From Ferruginibacter sp. (lineage in GTDB: Bacteria; Bacteroidota; Bacteroidia; Chitinophagales; Chitinophagaceae), in NCBI RefSeq assembly GCF_014377975.1, contig NZ_JACMOO010000171.1, positions 1-64,000 of the forward strand: DNA of 64,000 nt. Reading direction: 5' to 3'. How positions within the stretch are numbered: the stretch's first letter is position 1; each line of letters opens with the position of its first letter. The notes beneath the pieces are model-generated. The model saw only the letters and a list, made by a program, of their open reading frames with translations. It did not search any database and was not told where the DNA came from. The position numbers were made by a program, and so were the translations under genes. Positions 29,758-40,479 of the stretch are shown in pieces.

Positions 29758-30741
29758 ATGCGCAAACCATACGCCATAGGTATTGACGTGGGGGGAACAA
29801 CCACCAAATTTGGTATTGTAAACCGCCATGGAGAAATTTTAGAACAGGATCGTATCCCGAGCAATGCACACGAAGTGGTGGAAGAATTTATAGACGACCT
29901 GTGTGCCAAGTTGCTACCAATGGTGAAAAGAGCTGGTGGCATTGAAAAATTTGTTGGCATTGGTATGGGCGCCCCCAACGGAAATTTATATACCGGCACC
30001 ATTGAATATGCGCCTAATTTAAGATGGAAAGGCATTATTCCGATTGCTGATTTAATGCAAAAAAAATTCGGCCTTAAAACGATATTGACCAATGATGCCA
30101 ATGCAGCGGCAGTAGGAGAAATGATGTATGGTATTACTAAAGACATTAAACATTTTATAACCATTACTTTGGGAACCGGTGTTGGTAGCGGCATTGTGAT
30201 TGACGGAAAAATTGTAGTGGGATATGATGGCTTTGCGGGCGAGCTTGGGCATACTATTATCCGCCCTGGTGGCCGCTTGCATAAAAGTACCGGCGCTCAT
30301 GGAAGTCTTGAAGCGTACGCCTCTGCAACCGGTGTCAGGCAAACAGCTATTGAAATGCTTACAGAACATCCTGAAGTACCGAGCCTGTTGCGTAACTACA
30401 CTATCAACGAATTAACAAGCGAAACAGTATATGATTGTGCCATGCAGGGGGATGGCATTGCTAACCGGATTTTTGAATTTACGGGACAGATACTGGGTGA
30501 ATCACTGGCTAATTTTATTATGTTCTCTTCACCAGAAGCCATCGTATTCTTTGGTGGCCTCACCAAGGCGGGTCCGTTATTGCTAAACCCAACCAGGAAA
30601 CACATGGAAGCTAATCTGCTTCCGATTTTTCAAAACAAAGTAAAGCTTTTGTTTAGCGAATTGAAAGAAGCGGATGCAGCTATATTGGGCGCCAGTGCCC
30701 TGATATGGGATACGGTACGGGATGAAAAGGGCGTATTTTAA
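29758..30741 (+). CDS. ROK family sugar kinase (glucokinase-like)
   Basis: YAIGIDVGGTTTKFGIVNRHGEIL, TLGTGVGSGIVIDGKI, GELGHTIIRPGGR. Confidence 0.92.
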   Translation: MRKPYAIGIDVGGTTTKFGIVNRHGEILEQDRIPSNAHEVVEEFIDDLCAKLLPMVKRAGGIEKFVGIGMGAPNGNLYTGTIEYAPNLRWKGIIPIADLMQKKFGLKTILTNDANAAAVGEMMYGITKDIKHFITITLGTGVGSGIVIDGKIVVGYDGFAGELGHTIIRPGGRLHKSTGAHGSLEAYASATGVRQTAIEMLTEHPEVPSLLRNYTINELTSETVYDCAMQGDGIANRIFEFTGQILGESLANFIMFSSPEAIVFFGGLTKAGPLLLNPTRKHMEANLLPIFQNKVKLLFSELKEADAAILGASALIWDTVRDEKGVF

Positions 30742-30772
30742 AAAAGGAAAATCAATACTATATAATTTTATT

Positions 30773-30813
30773 ACAACAAAAAGCCAGGCGGTATGCACTG
30801 GCTTTTTGTTGTA
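30773..30813 (+). terminator. terminator, possibly bidirectional, between ROK kinase and lipA
   Basis: ACAACAAAAAGCCAG...CTGGCTTTTTGTTGT. Confidence 0.75.
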
Positions 30814-30837
30814 ATTTATTCTTTGATAAATGCAATA

Positions 30838-31761
30838 TTATAACATGGCTTTTTCCTGCATCCAGTTATTTCTGCCCCATCCTTCAATAACATGTTTATC
30901 GCTATGATAAGATGACCTTACCAGTGGCCCGCTTTCCACATAATCAAATCCCATCTGGTAACCAATTTCCCTCAGTTCTTTAAACTCGTCCGGGTGCACA
31001 AAACGTTGTACCTGTAAATGTTTTTTGCTGGGCTGCAGGTATTGACCAATTGTAATTACATCTACCTTACTGTCACGCAAATTCTGCATGGTTTGCACCA
31101 CTTCTTCCTTTACTTCGCCAAGGCCCAGCATGATACCACTTTTAGTGCGCATGCCGCCTTGTTTTAAAATGCGCAAAGTTTCCATACTGCGCCAGTATTT
31201 GGCTTGTATGCGTACCTGCCGTGTTAGCCTTTCTACCGTTTCTATATTGTGCGATACAACTTGTGGTGCAGCATCAATTATTCGTTGAATATTTTCTGCT
31301 TCCGCTTTAAAATCGGGTATCAGCGTTTCCAGCGTGGTATGAGGGTTTAATGCTTTGATGGCTTTGATGGTGTTATACCAGATGATGGAACCTCCATCCC
31401 GTATTTCATCCCTGTCAACCGACGTAACTACGGCATGTTTTACCTTCATTAAATGGATGGCTTCAGCTACCCGCTGAGGTTCATCCCAATCTACCGCTTC
31501 CGGCCTTCCTGTTGCTACCGCACAAAAACCACAGCTTCTTGTGCAAATATTACCCAGTATCATAAAAGTGGCCGTACCCTCTCCCCAGCATTCGCCCATG
31601 TTGGGGCAATTGCCACTTTCGCAAATAGTATGAAGTTTATGGGTGTCCACCAAATTTCTTACATGGCGGTAATCTTCACCAATGGGTAACTTAACTCTTA
31701 GCCAATCCGGCTTTTTTATTGTAGGGATTACTGGTTCTTCTAACATAGGTAATTCTATCAT
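30838..31761 (-). CDS. lipA: lipoyl synthase
   Basis: [36 protein letters not shown]. Confidence 0.96.
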   Translation of the reverse strand: MIELPMLEEPVIPTIKKPDWLRVKLPIGEDYRHVRNLVDTHKLHTICESGNCPNMGECWGEGTATFMILGNICTRSCGFCAVATGRPEAVDWDEPQRVAEAIHLMKVKHAVVTSVDRDEIRDGGSIIWYNTIKAIKALNPHTTLETLIPDFKAEAENIQRIIDAAPQVVSHNIETVERLTRQVRIQAKYWRSMETLRILKQGGMRTKSGIMLGLGEVKEEVVQTMQNLRDSKVDVITIGQYLQPSKKHLQVQRFVHPDEFKELREIGYQMGFDYVESGPLVRSSYHSDKHVIEGWGRNNWMQEKAML

Positions 31762-31966
31762 TCAAATATTTTATAATTTAAAATAATTAATTTATGCTCA
31801 GCCTGGTTAAGTTCAATATTGCAAGAACAGGCTTTATTTTTTGCTCCTGAACCAACTTAGTGTAATCCGGCTTTTGCTGGTATACCTTCATGTTGAGGCA
31901 GGTGGGAAAATGACCCCTTGGCAGAAGAAAATAAAAAGAGCCAGCTTGCTTCTTAAAGAAGGCATT

Positions 31967-32773
31967 CTATTTTCTTTTACCAAACATAATTGTTACGTAT
32001 AAGTTCACAAATAAGTTTTTAGGCGTAGAGAATACCAGTTGTGGTATTTTCTTAGCATACAATTCGGCAGTTACACCAACTTCTATTGCACTCAAAACTT
32101 CATTATACCTGCCATAATCAAAACGCAATGCTGCTTTGGCATAGGCGCCGGGTGTAACTTTTAAATTACCCCATCCTTTACCAAAAGTGGGTCCTGTAGC
32201 CTGCAGATAATAAAGCAGGGAACTGGAACTGAATGTATTGCTGTCGGCACTTTCGTATCGGATAGATTTTCTTGCTGCCGGTGATTTGGTGGTATCGAAA
32301 ACATCCAAATAATACGGCCTTAATAATCCAAGCGAAATGCCGCCGCCAAAATTAGCTGTAATACTCACCCCATTTTTATTGCTTTTATTACCCAATAAAA
32401 TTTGCTGTTGCACACCAAGTTTTACCGGATAGAAAAAATTTATTTTACCAAAAATCAGCGAAGGTCCTGCATAGAAAGAATTAGTTTGTTTGTCTTCTTT
32501 GGAATTTTTGCGTTCTGCAATATCCAGTTGAAATAACAGGGATTTTTTAATAGATTGTGCCCTTCCAATTTCCATAAAACCACCATACCCGTCGTTGGTT
32601 AATTTAAATCCAAATGCGGTGTGTTTGGTATAAGTAATTACGCCCTCTTCCTCCTGCCGGATGAGTGCATTTATTTTTTGGCGATGTTCTTCTTTTTTGT
32701 CTTTTTTAGTTTGCTGTCCAAATACCTGGGATGTTGCCGTTATTGCCAGGATAATAAAAAATATTTTGCGCAT
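31967..32773 (-). CDS. hypothetical secreted / outer-membrane protein
   Basis: signal peptide (IILAITATSQVFGQ) and beta-rich sequence. Confidence 0.65.
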   Translation of the reverse strand: MRKIFFIILAITATSQVFGQQTKKDKKEEHRQKINALIRQEEEGVITYTKHTAFGFKLTNDGYGGFMEIGRAQSIKKSLLFQLDIAERKNSKEDKQTNSFYAGPSLIFGKINFFYPVKLGVQQQILLGNKSNKNGVSITANFGGGISLGLLRPYYLDVFDTTKSPAARKSIRYESADSNTFSSSSLLYYLQATGPTFGKGWGNLKVTPGAYAKAALRFDYGRYNEVLSAIEVGVTAELYAKKIPQLVFSTPKNLFVNLYVTIMFGKRK

Positions 32774-32801
32774 GGTAATTTTTTACTTCAGTAAATTTAT
32801 A

Positions 32802-32809
32802 CAAAAATA
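32802..32809 (-). promoter_or_regulatory. putative TAnnTTTG -7 box
   Basis: reverse-strand TATTTTTG 28 bp upstream of start of 31967..32773. Confidence 0.35.
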
Positions 32810-32814
32810 GTACA

Positions 32815-33222
32815 ATGACAGCAACCATTCAATACCAAGGTAATTTAAGGTGCAGTGCCCTGCACCTGCAAAGTAATTCACAGATAGAAACCGATGCCCC
32901 GACCGATAACCGGGGAAAGGGGGAAAGATTTTCTCCTACCGACCTGGTTTGCACGGCCCTTGCAACCTGTATGATAACCACCATGGCGCTAAAGGCTACC
33001 GATATGGGAATTGAATTGAAAGACACCACTGTTGCAGTAAAAAAACACATGGCCGGCGACCCGAGAAGAATTGCAAAAATTGATGTCGAGCTCACATTTC
33101 CTGCAACGTTGAAACTGGAAGATAAGGATAAAATTATTTTACAAAGAATAGGCGATAATTGCCCGGTTATAAAAAGTTTACATCCGGATGTGATGATTAA
33201 TGCCCGCTATAACTGGCTATAA
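32815..33222 (+). CDS. OsmC family protein
   Basis: FSPTDLVCTALATCMITTMALKATDMGIEL; NCPVIKSLHPDV redox Cys pair. Confidence 0.93.
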   Translation: MTATIQYQGNLRCSALHLQSNSQIETDAPTDNRGKGERFSPTDLVCTALATCMITTMALKATDMGIELKDTTVAVKKHMAGDPRRIAKIDVELTFPATLKLEDKDKIILQRIGDNCPVIKSLHPDVMINARYNWL

Positions 33223-34518
33223 TTTTTTAAGCAAACTATTACCCACCGCACATTCCAGGCAACGCTTTCTATTACAGTATTCATTTTTTAACTGAATGAG
33301 TGCCTGCGAATTGAAAGCGTTTTTATTTTGTATGCCTAACAGGCTATACGCATTGGTGATGTTATTTTTTTCAGCTGCAGTTTGCTCCAGCCATTGCATC
33401 GCTTTTTCTTTATACCCCTCTTCCTTATTATACAAACCATACGCAAACACAATGGGAATAATAGTATTAATGAGAATATTATTGATCATTTGCGTGCCCA
33501 GATGCTTTTCTTTAAATGCAGTGGCTTCGTCAAAAACATAGTGGTAATGCCAGTAATCGTTGGCAGTAACATTTAACAAATCTTTTATTTCTTTCAGCGT
33601 TTCTGCTTCTCTTAACACCGAAAATAAATGAAGGCTCCTGTTAATCAACATGGCCAGCTGCGCCAGTCTTACAGAGGGAAAATTTGCAGGCCGCATCCGC
33701 AAAAAAAACAACGGTGCCTGTATAGGTTGAAGTTTGTATTTACTTTTATAAAAACGATACTCTTTTTGAAGCATTAATGGATAAGTCTCCGTAAAATTAT
33801 TTTGCAGTAATCCTGCCTGTCCAAACAACAATGCCTCCAGCTGATGAATTTGATTTTTATGTTTTGTAAGGAGATTAACCGGCAACGACCGGGCAATTTT
33901 TTCAAATGCATCGCTGTTTACTTTTATGCCGAAATTACTGGCCAGCAGCCACCAGAATGTTTCTTCCCAGTGATTATTGTTGGCAGCAAGGTGCTTAAAA
34001 ATAATGGTAGATTTATGCTGCAGCCGCTCTGCCAGCAAACGGTCAATCCAGCTTTTCCAGGTAAGCCCGTTTACCTGTTTAATATTTTTTTCGCATGGAA
34101 TAAAGGCAGTGGTATTCATCAGTTCATCGTACCTGCCCAGTAAAAATTTCGACACCCTGTTTTGAAGTTCAAGTACCGGAAAGGATAATTCTGCAGCGCC
34201 ATCATCCTGCCATACCACATGTAAAATGATATTGCTGTAATTTTTATCTTTACTATGCTGGTGGCTTATCCAGCCGGATGATTTTAAATGCAATTCGATA
34301 TTGCCCGCCCAGGTGGTATTGCCTACTTTAATATTGGCGTTTAAAAAATCCGGCCCCTGGTTGGTGTTTAAAATACCCGGGGTATTTATTTGTAAAATCT
34401 CGTTATCGACAGTAGTTAATAAAGCATGATTAAAATACTGAAACTGCCAGATGTATTGAAGCAACTTTTCCGTCATGGTGCTGATTTTATAATGAGGGCA
34501 AACAGAAATGTTTACCAA
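33217..34518 (-). CDS. DUF2851 family protein
   Basis: LLQYIWQFQYFN..., NTNQGPDFLNANIKVGNTTWAGNIELHLKSSGW; C-term CNRKRCLECAVGNSLLK. Confidence 0.88.
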   Translation of the reverse strand: MVNISVCPHYKISTMTEKLLQYIWQFQYFNHALLTTVDNEILQINTPGILNTNQGPDFLNANIKVGNTTWAGNIELHLKSSGWISHQHSKDKNYSNIILHVVWQDDGAAELSFPVLELQNRVSKFLLGRYDELMNTTAFIPCEKNIKQVNGLTWKSWIDRLLAERLQHKSTIIFKHLAANNNHWEETFWWLLASNFGIKVNSDAFEKIARSLPVNLLTKHKNQIHQLEALLFGQAGLLQNNFTETYPLMLQKEYRFYKSKYKLQPIQAPLFFLRMRPANFPSVRLAQLAMLINRSLHLFSVLREAETLKEIKDLLNVTANDYWHYHYVFDEATAFKEKHLGTQMINNILINTIIPIVFAYGLYNKEEGYKEKAMQWLEQTAAEKNNITNAYSLLGIQNKNAFNSQALIQLKNEYCNRKRCLECAVGNSLLKKL

Positions 34519-34533
34519 TCTACAAAATCAAAT

Positions 34534-35094
34534 TCAACATTGCAACAGTGCCTGCACCACCCTGCTCACCGGCAGCCCCATCACGTTATAAAAATCGCCC
34601 TTCACCGATTTTATTCCCACTACGCCAATCCATTCCTGTATGGCATAGGCGCCCGCCTTATCATAGGGCTGGTATTTATCTACATAAAATTCTATCTGCT
34701 TATTAGTCAAAGCATGAAACTCAACTTCTGTTATATCTGCAAAGGCAATTTCTGTATGATTATTTAAAATAACAACGCCGGTTATCACCTGGTGTTTTTG
34801 GCCAGATAACTTTCCTAAAATTATCATCGCATCTGCCCTGTTGGCCGGCTTGCCAATTATTTCACCGTTTAATACAACAATAGTATCGGCGGCCAGTACC
34901 GGCAAAGCTGGCTGAACCATTTGCACAATAGCCAACGCCTTATTGCGTGCAATATGGATGGCAATTTCATCTGCCGGTAAATGCGCTGGATACGATTCAT
35001 CTGTTGGATGAATGATAATATCAAAAGGCACTTCAGCCCATTCCAGCAACTGTTTTCGGCGGGGCGACTGAGAAGCTAAAATTATTTTTTGCAT
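34534..35094 (-). CDS. maf: Maf-like nucleotide pyrophosphatase
   Basis: MQKIILASQSPRRKQLLE, ADTIVVLNGEIIGKP; start probably 35094 rather than 35139. Confidence 0.92.
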   Translation of the reverse strand: MQKIILASQSPRRKQLLEWAEVPFDIIIHPTDESYPAHLPADEIAIHIARNKALAIVQMVQPALPVLAADTIVVLNGEIIGKPANRADAMIILGKLSGQKHQVITGVVILNNHTEIAFADITEVEFHALTNKQIEFYVDKYQPYDKAGAYAIQEWIGVVGIKSVKGDFYNVMGLPVSRVVQALLQC

Positions 35095-35186
35095 GGCCGA
35101 AGCAGCCGGATGAAATTTGCCTGCGGGTAAAGTGTTCATTGTACAAACTTGTTTTTTAAATTAAATATTCTGCCATTCCATAATTT

Positions 35187-36134
35187 TTAAAGATACCATT
35201 TAAAAAAAAGCATCGATAAAATACCACTCAACATCACCAGTTTAATAAGACTGCTCAACTGATGGTATTGCCGGGTGTTTTGCGCTATATATAATTTTAG
35301 CAGTATCCACACAAGTGGCAATAGTACCATCAAAAAACAATAAAAACCTGTTACCCACCAACCCAGTTGAAAAGCATAAAACTGCAAAATAATTAAGGCT
35401 CCGATTAATACAACCAGCCAAACCCCAACAAATACTTTAGAGGACGGTACACCCCATACGATGGGCATTGTTTTACAATTGTATTTTGCGTCGCCTTCCA
35501 TGTCTTCAATATCCTTTACCACTTCTCTTATCAGCGAAATTATAAATGCAAAACCGGCATACAATACGGCGAATTTAAAAATATGGTTCATGGCTTTTGA
35601 CAGACCCGGCACAGGTGGAGAAAGAAAATGGAATGTGTTGCCCGTTGCAAAATAAAGTACCATAATCGTCCAGGCAGTGAGAAGGGAAATAATAATATTT
35701 CCTGCCAGTAATTTTTTTTTAAAAGTGGTGGAATAAAACCATAGTAACAGCGTACACAACACATTTACAATAATAACTATGTAGCTGGTTTTAAAAGAAA
35801 CATACAGGCTTATCATTAATCCAACGGTGGTAATTACCCAATGCAACACCATTGCCCACCGACGTTTAATTATTTTTTCTACCACCATTTTTTCAGGCTT
35901 ATTCACCTGGTCGATATTGATATCAAAATAATCATTGATGATGTATCCTGCCGCAGCAATAAAAATGGAGGCGAACATCAATAAAAAAAATAGCGGTTGT
36001 GTAAGGTGTAATAAAAGGTGATTATCGTTGAAAGAGGAAACAATGATGTCGTAGTAAAACAGTGATTGGCTTAATGCAATAAAAAAAAGATTCCGCCAGC
36101 GGATTAAACGAAAAAAGGCAAATAATAATTTCAT
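35187..36134 (-). CDS. UbiA-family prenyltransferase (geranylgeranylglycerol-phosphate geranylgeranyltransferase-like)
   Basis: AAGYIINDYFDINIDQVNKPEK (NDxxD), REVVKDIEDMEGD. Confidence 0.88.
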   Translation of the reverse strand: MKLLFAFFRLIRWRNLFFIALSQSLFYYDIIVSSFNDNHLLLHLTQPLFFLLMFASIFIAAAGYIINDYFDINIDQVNKPEKMVVEKIIKRRWAMVLHWVITTVGLMISLYVSFKTSYIVIIVNVLCTLLLWFYSTTFKKKLLAGNIIISLLTAWTIMVLYFATGNTFHFLSPPVPGLSKAMNHIFKFAVLYAGFAFIISLIREVVKDIEDMEGDAKYNCKTMPIVWGVPSSKVFVGVWLVVLIGALIILQFYAFQLGWWVTGFYCFLMVLLPLVWILLKLYIAQNTRQYHQLSSLIKLVMLSGILSMLFFKWYL

Positions 36135-36370
36135 GCTTTACTGCTGTTATGAATAAGTATGCAAGATATGCGGGATAAAATAGAAACACGCCAGCTCTAA
36201 AGATTCATTCGGGCGGCGATGATACTGATTTCCACTGATCTAGTTGATAGTAATTCAAAGACAAGACATCTGCTGATGAATTTTCTCAAACCGTAAAAAT
36301 AAATCCATTTTACTCAGGTGGATAAGCGCCAGCTGCATTTTTATTTTATGTTGCGTAAGCAATGTAAAAT

Positions 36371-36889
36371 TTATTCTGAAGCGATGACGGTATCAAGCTC
36401 CCAGTGCCCGTTTAATTTTAATACTTTTTCAATTACATCCCTGCCGCAGCCACATCCTCCATTTACAGGAGAAATATACCGGGCTATTTGCTTTATTTCA
36501 TTTACTGCATCGGCCGGGCAACAAGGTAAACCAACCAATTGCATGGCAGTATAATCTGGTATATCGTCGCCCATGAATAAAATTTCTTCCCACTTTAAAT
36601 CATGCTGCTGAACATATTTCAGCAATTTCTCTTTTTTATGGTGTGTGCCTAAAAAAATATCTTTTATCCCAAGCCCTGTTAAACGTTCCCTCACCGCTTC
36701 TGACTTTCCGCCAGAAATGATCACCACACGGTATCCTTTTTTTACAGCAAGTTGTAAAGCAAACCCATCTTTAATATTCATGCTCCGGGCCATTTCACCC
36801 TGTAAAACAAGCACCATGCTTGAAGCCAATACGCCATCTACATCAAATACAAAAGTTTTAACGGGTTTAAACAATGATAAAATATTCAT
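36371..36889 (-). CDS. HAD phosphatase, KdsC-like
   Basis: VKTFVFDVDGVLASS, GDDIPDYTAMQLVGLPCCPADAV. Confidence 0.9.
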   Translation of the reverse strand: MNILSLFKPVKTFVFDVDGVLASSMVLVLQGEMARSMNIKDGFALQLAVKKGYRVVIISGGKSEAVRERLTGLGIKDIFLGTHHKKEKLLKYVQQHDLKWEEILFMGDDIPDYTAMQLVGLPCCPADAVNEIKQIARYISPVNGGCGCGRDVIEKVLKLNGHWELDTVIASE

Positions 36890-36945
36890 GGTAGTGAAGT
36901 AGCTGGTTTATTATAATCAGTTTTAATAAACAACAATAAGTGGCG

Positions 36946-37185
36946 TTATTTTTTGTGACTGTCCCGCCATTCATATACCCAACTGCTTTGTATCATTTCC
37001 AGATGGCCTTCATTGCTTTGCTCGGAGGTACCGGAAAAATTAGGAATTTCCATCACCCATTTGTGTAGTTCTGTAAAACGGATGCGGTATATTTTACCTT
37101 CTGTAAATTCATCGCCAAAACGTTCATGCAGCTTCATGGCGATGTCTTCATAATCGTTCCAGTGTATAGGAGGTTCAAAGGTCAT
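36946..37185 (-). CDS. iscX: Fe-S assembly protein IscX
   Basis: IHWNDYEDIAMKLHERF..., RFTELHKWVMEIPNF. Confidence 0.88.
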   Translation of the reverse strand: MTFEPPIHWNDYEDIAMKLHERFGDEFTEGKIYRIRFTELHKWVMEIPNFSGTSEQSNEGHLEMIQSSWVYEWRDSHKK

Positions 37186-37196
37186 TGTTAATAATT

Positions 37197-37228
37197 TGAA
37201 AATGTGAAAATGTGAAAATTCGAAAATG
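37197..37228. repeat. 4 x 8-bp tandem repeat (TGAAAATG)
   Basis: tgaaaatg tgaaaatg tgaaaatt cgaaaatg, 12 bp upstream of the iscX start. Confidence 0.8.
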
Positions 37229-37297
37229 AAGGAAACTTCAATATAAATATTGTTTTTATTTTCAAATCGGGCAATTGACTAATTGAGTAATTTGTTT

Positions 37298-37633
37298 TCA
37301 TTCTCCCAAAAACTGGCTCTGATCGGGTAAAGTAACTACAATATTTCCTTCACCTTCATTTAAAAGGCATTGGCAACCTAACCTGGAATTGATGCGGGGG
37401 CTTACAGCCCTGTCGATAAAATCTTCCTCGCGGTCGTTTAACTCTTCCAGGAATTCATCGCCCCGTTCCACATAAACATGGCAGGTACTACAGGCGCATA
37501 CCCCCCCACAATTGTGATGAAGATTGATATTGTTTTTTAAAGCAACTTCCAAAAGGGATTGTCCTTCTTCCACACCTGAAAAAGTGATTGACTCAAGGTC
37601 TTTTTGTTGAAAATTATAAGTGATTGTATACAT
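37298..37633 (-). CDS. 2Fe-2S ferredoxin
   Basis: NCGGVCACSTCHVYVERG, RLGCQCLL. Confidence 0.92.
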   Translation of the reverse strand: MYTITYNFQQKDLESITFSGVEEGQSLLEVALKNNINLHHNCGGVCACSTCHVYVERGDEFLEELNDREEDFIDRAVSPRINSRLGCQCLLNEGEGNIVVTLPDQSQFLGE

Positions 37634-37880
37634 AATTTTTGCAAATATCGGGATATAAAACTACGGTAGAATTACCAATTCAGGAAAACTTATAACTATG
37701 CCTGTTCATTAATTACCTGAAAGTTGTTTAAATGCAGGTGTGGTATGTGTTGTATCTATCCCGTCATTTATATACTATTTGTTAAATGAGGGTTTCCGTG
37801 AAATTGACCCGGTTGAAAATATTTGCTTATAAAAAAGCATTTCGCTATTTTTCGCTTCTTATAAAATTAAAAATTTCTTT

Positions 37881-38528
37881 ATGAATTACAAAAGGATACC
37901 GTACGCAAAATTTTTAATCCTGCCATTAATTATTACAATAAGTGCCTGTAATAATGCGGGCGATATTAAAACAAACGGTAAAATAAAAAGTGACACCGTG
38001 GTAAAAACTGCTATTAAAAGAGAAGAACCAGCCATAACAAAAAAAGCTCCTGTAATCAATATTACCGATACCATTTCCATAAAACAAATAGTGCTTTGTA
38101 TAAAGGACAGTGCCAAAACCAGTGACCGCATTGCCAATAAACTAGGTCAAATTTATGGAGTGAAACTGGCCGCTATCATTAAAAAAAATAAGTTAAAAAT
38201 CACCGGCGTCCCGATGGCCTGGTACAAAAGCCAGAAGGCTCCTTTCTTTTTTGAAGCGGGCTTACCAATAGATAAAAAACCGGCCAGATTACCTTCGGGT
38301 ACCAGTATTAAGCAAATAGGCCAGGACAGTGTAGTGGTGGCTCATTTTTATGGCCCGTATGATTTAACAGGTCAGGCTTACACAGCCCTGCAGGACTGGA
38401 TGAAAGATCATAAGAAGAAAGCAATACAGCCACCGTATGAAGTATATGTTGACGATCCAATGGATAAAAATGGCAAACTAAAAGATCCCTATAAAGTGCG
38501 GACAGATATCATATTTACCTGGCGGTAA
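37881..38528 (+). CDS. lipoprotein with GyrI-like small-molecule-binding domain
   Basis: lipobox ITISACNN; PFFFEAGLPIDKKP...VVVAHFYGPYDLTGQAYTALQDWM...PPYEVYVDDP. Confidence 0.78.
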   Translation: MNYKRIPYAKFLILPLIITISACNNAGDIKTNGKIKSDTVVKTAIKREEPAITKKAPVINITDTISIKQIVLCIKDSAKTSDRIANKLGQIYGVKLAAIIKKNKLKITGVPMAWYKSQKAPFFFEAGLPIDKKPARLPSGTSIKQIGQDSVVVAHFYGPYDLTGQAYTALQDWMKDHKKKAIQPPYEVYVDDPMDKNGKLKDPYKVRTDIIFTWR

Positions 38529-38534
38529 CTGGTA

Positions 38535-39293
38535 TTAAGAGTTCATAATGCTATCGGTAATTTTAAGATACATATTATATATGGCGGGATATGGGGCCAG
38601 CAGTTGCAAATGTTTTTGCAGAGTTTCAATATCTTTTCTAATTGCAGGTCCTGTTCTCATTTCAATGGGTGGATAATGACGCAGCCGCAAAGCCGTTTCT
38701 TCTATTAAGGGCTGCAGTAATTTAAAATCAACTTCTTCTTTACTGCAATAATCTGCCGCCATTGCGTACAGGTGATTGGTAAAATTACTAACCAATACAG
38801 CGGCAACATGCAGTTTAAGGCGTTGTTCATCGTTGGCTGTGGTAACGTTGGCGGATAAGGTATCTGCAAAATTTTTTAATGCGGTAAAACCCTCTTCTGT
38901 ATTGGCATCTATCAGTAACGGGATATTCTGCTGCAACTCCATATTTTGTTTGCGCAGGCTTTGCAGGGGATACAAAACACCGTAATGATGGGTGATATTT
39001 TTTAACACTTCCTTTGATACAGACCCCGCAGTATGTATTACCAGCTTATCACCTAAATGGTATCGGTCATCCAGTTGGCCCATAGCCGTATCTGTTAAAG
39101 CTACCAGGTACAAATCAGCCGATTTATCAATTACGCCGCTGTTATCAGTAAAAGCACAATTCAATTCTTCTGCCAATATTGCTGCGTTGTTGGCCGTTCT
39201 GCTAACTATTTGTAAAATATCATGTCCGTTATTTTTAATGAGGCGTCCTAAAACTGTTGCAACATTACCCGCTCCTACAATTACTACCTTCAT
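38535..39293 (-). CDS. Rossmann-like / DUF2520 protein
   Basis: MKVVIVGAGNVATVLGRLIKNNGHDI, HTAGSVSKEVL, C-terminal DUF2520-like helices. Confidence 0.88.
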   Translation of the reverse strand: MKVVIVGAGNVATVLGRLIKNNGHDILQIVSRTANNAAILAEELNCAFTDNSGVIDKSADLYLVALTDTAMGQLDDRYHLGDKLVIHTAGSVSKEVLKNITHHYGVLYPLQSLRKQNMELQQNIPLLIDANTEEGFTALKNFADTLSANVTTANDEQRLKLHVAAVLVSNFTNHLYAMAADYCSKEEVDFKLLQPLIEETALRLRHYPPIEMRTGPAIRKDIETLQKHLQLLAPYPAIYNMYLKITDSIMNS

Positions 39294-39312
39294 ATTATTA
39301 TCTTTGTTAACG

Positions 39313-40158
39313 ATGAAATTAAAGCAAAAATTAGCAATAAGTTATATAAGAACAAAATTTAAACTGCTGTCGCATGTGTCAAAAAGAAAAACGGCTGAGC
39401 AGGCTTTTGAATTATTTTGTACTCCGTTACTAAAAACGCACATTAAAAACAGGACAGTTTTTGAAAGGGCAGAACCGGTATATTTTATTTTAAACGGATT
39501 AAAAGTGAATGGTTTCCGGTGGAATAAAGACAAGCCTCACAAGGTTTTGATACTACATGGCTTTGGTTCTTCTGCAAATAATTTTCACAGCTATATTATT
39601 GCATTGCTGCAAAAAAATTACCAGGTACTGGCCTTTGATGCACCAGCACATGGCAAAAGTGAAGGCCGCACTGTTAACGCCATGCAATACTGCCAGATGA
39701 TTGAAAAGGTGATTGAATTATATGGCCCCATTGATGGGTTTTTGGCCCATTCATTTGGAGGCATCGCTCTGAGCCTTGCGATGGAAAAAACACCGCATGA
39801 TGAAAACACCCGGATAGTTTTTATTGCACCTGCTACAGAAACAACCACAGCTATTGACAGTGCTTTTAAATTATTACAAATAAATGATGAAGAAATCAGA
39901 ACAGCGTTTGACAGCATCATCTTTGAAAAAGGCGGATACCCTACAAACTGGTATTCTATTAAAAGAGCCATGAAAAATATAAAAGCTTCCATACTCTGGA
40001 TTCATGATGAAAACGATGATATTACTCCGCTTGCAGATGCACTAAAAGTGAAGGAGGCAGGTTTTAAAAATATAGAATTTATAATTACCACAGGATTGGG
40101 ACACCGTAATATTTACAGGGATCAGGCTGTACAAAGAAGGGTAGAATCGTTTCTTTAA
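39313..40158 (+). CDS. alpha/beta hydrolase
   Basis: ILHGFGSSANNF, GFLAHSFGGIALSLAM (GxSxG variant), ILWIHDENDDITP; ATG 39313 preferred over track start. Confidence 0.88.
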   Translation: MKLKQKLAISYIRTKFKLLSHVSKRKTAEQAFELFCTPLLKTHIKNRTVFERAEPVYFILNGLKVNGFRWNKDKPHKVLILHGFGSSANNFHSYIIALLQKNYQVLAFDAPAHGKSEGRTVNAMQYCQMIEKVIELYGPIDGFLAHSFGGIALSLAMEKTPHDENTRIVFIAPATETTTAIDSAFKLLQINDEEIRTAFDSIIFEKGGYPTNWYSIKRAMKNIKASILWIHDENDDITPLADALKVKEAGFKNIEFIITTGLGHRNIYRDQAVQRRVESFL

Positions 40159-40479
40159 CCCTACCCTGTTCCCTGCTTTATTTTAGAGAAAAATTTTGAT
40201 TTTTTAATTTTAAACTAATATTGCACTTGGATTTGTTTTAAGTTGCATACTTTTTATCATGCAAATAACTTGTGAAAAAGTGTATTATTTTTTATAAAAG
40301 TCCGTCAATACAATACCATAAAGTACAATAACCGGCATTTGCATTGCACACAGGGTTGTATAGTATTATACTGCAGGAAAAATAAACAATTAATTTTCTT
40401 CGTACGCTCACAGTTGTTGGTACGAATACTAAGAAAAAAACCCGGAGCAGGTTGAAAAGCACCGGTCAAAAAAATAATT

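Noticed and set aside
29688-30194. 168-aa minus-strand ORF opposite the ROK kinase
   Set aside because: Antisense to a strongly supported ROK gene
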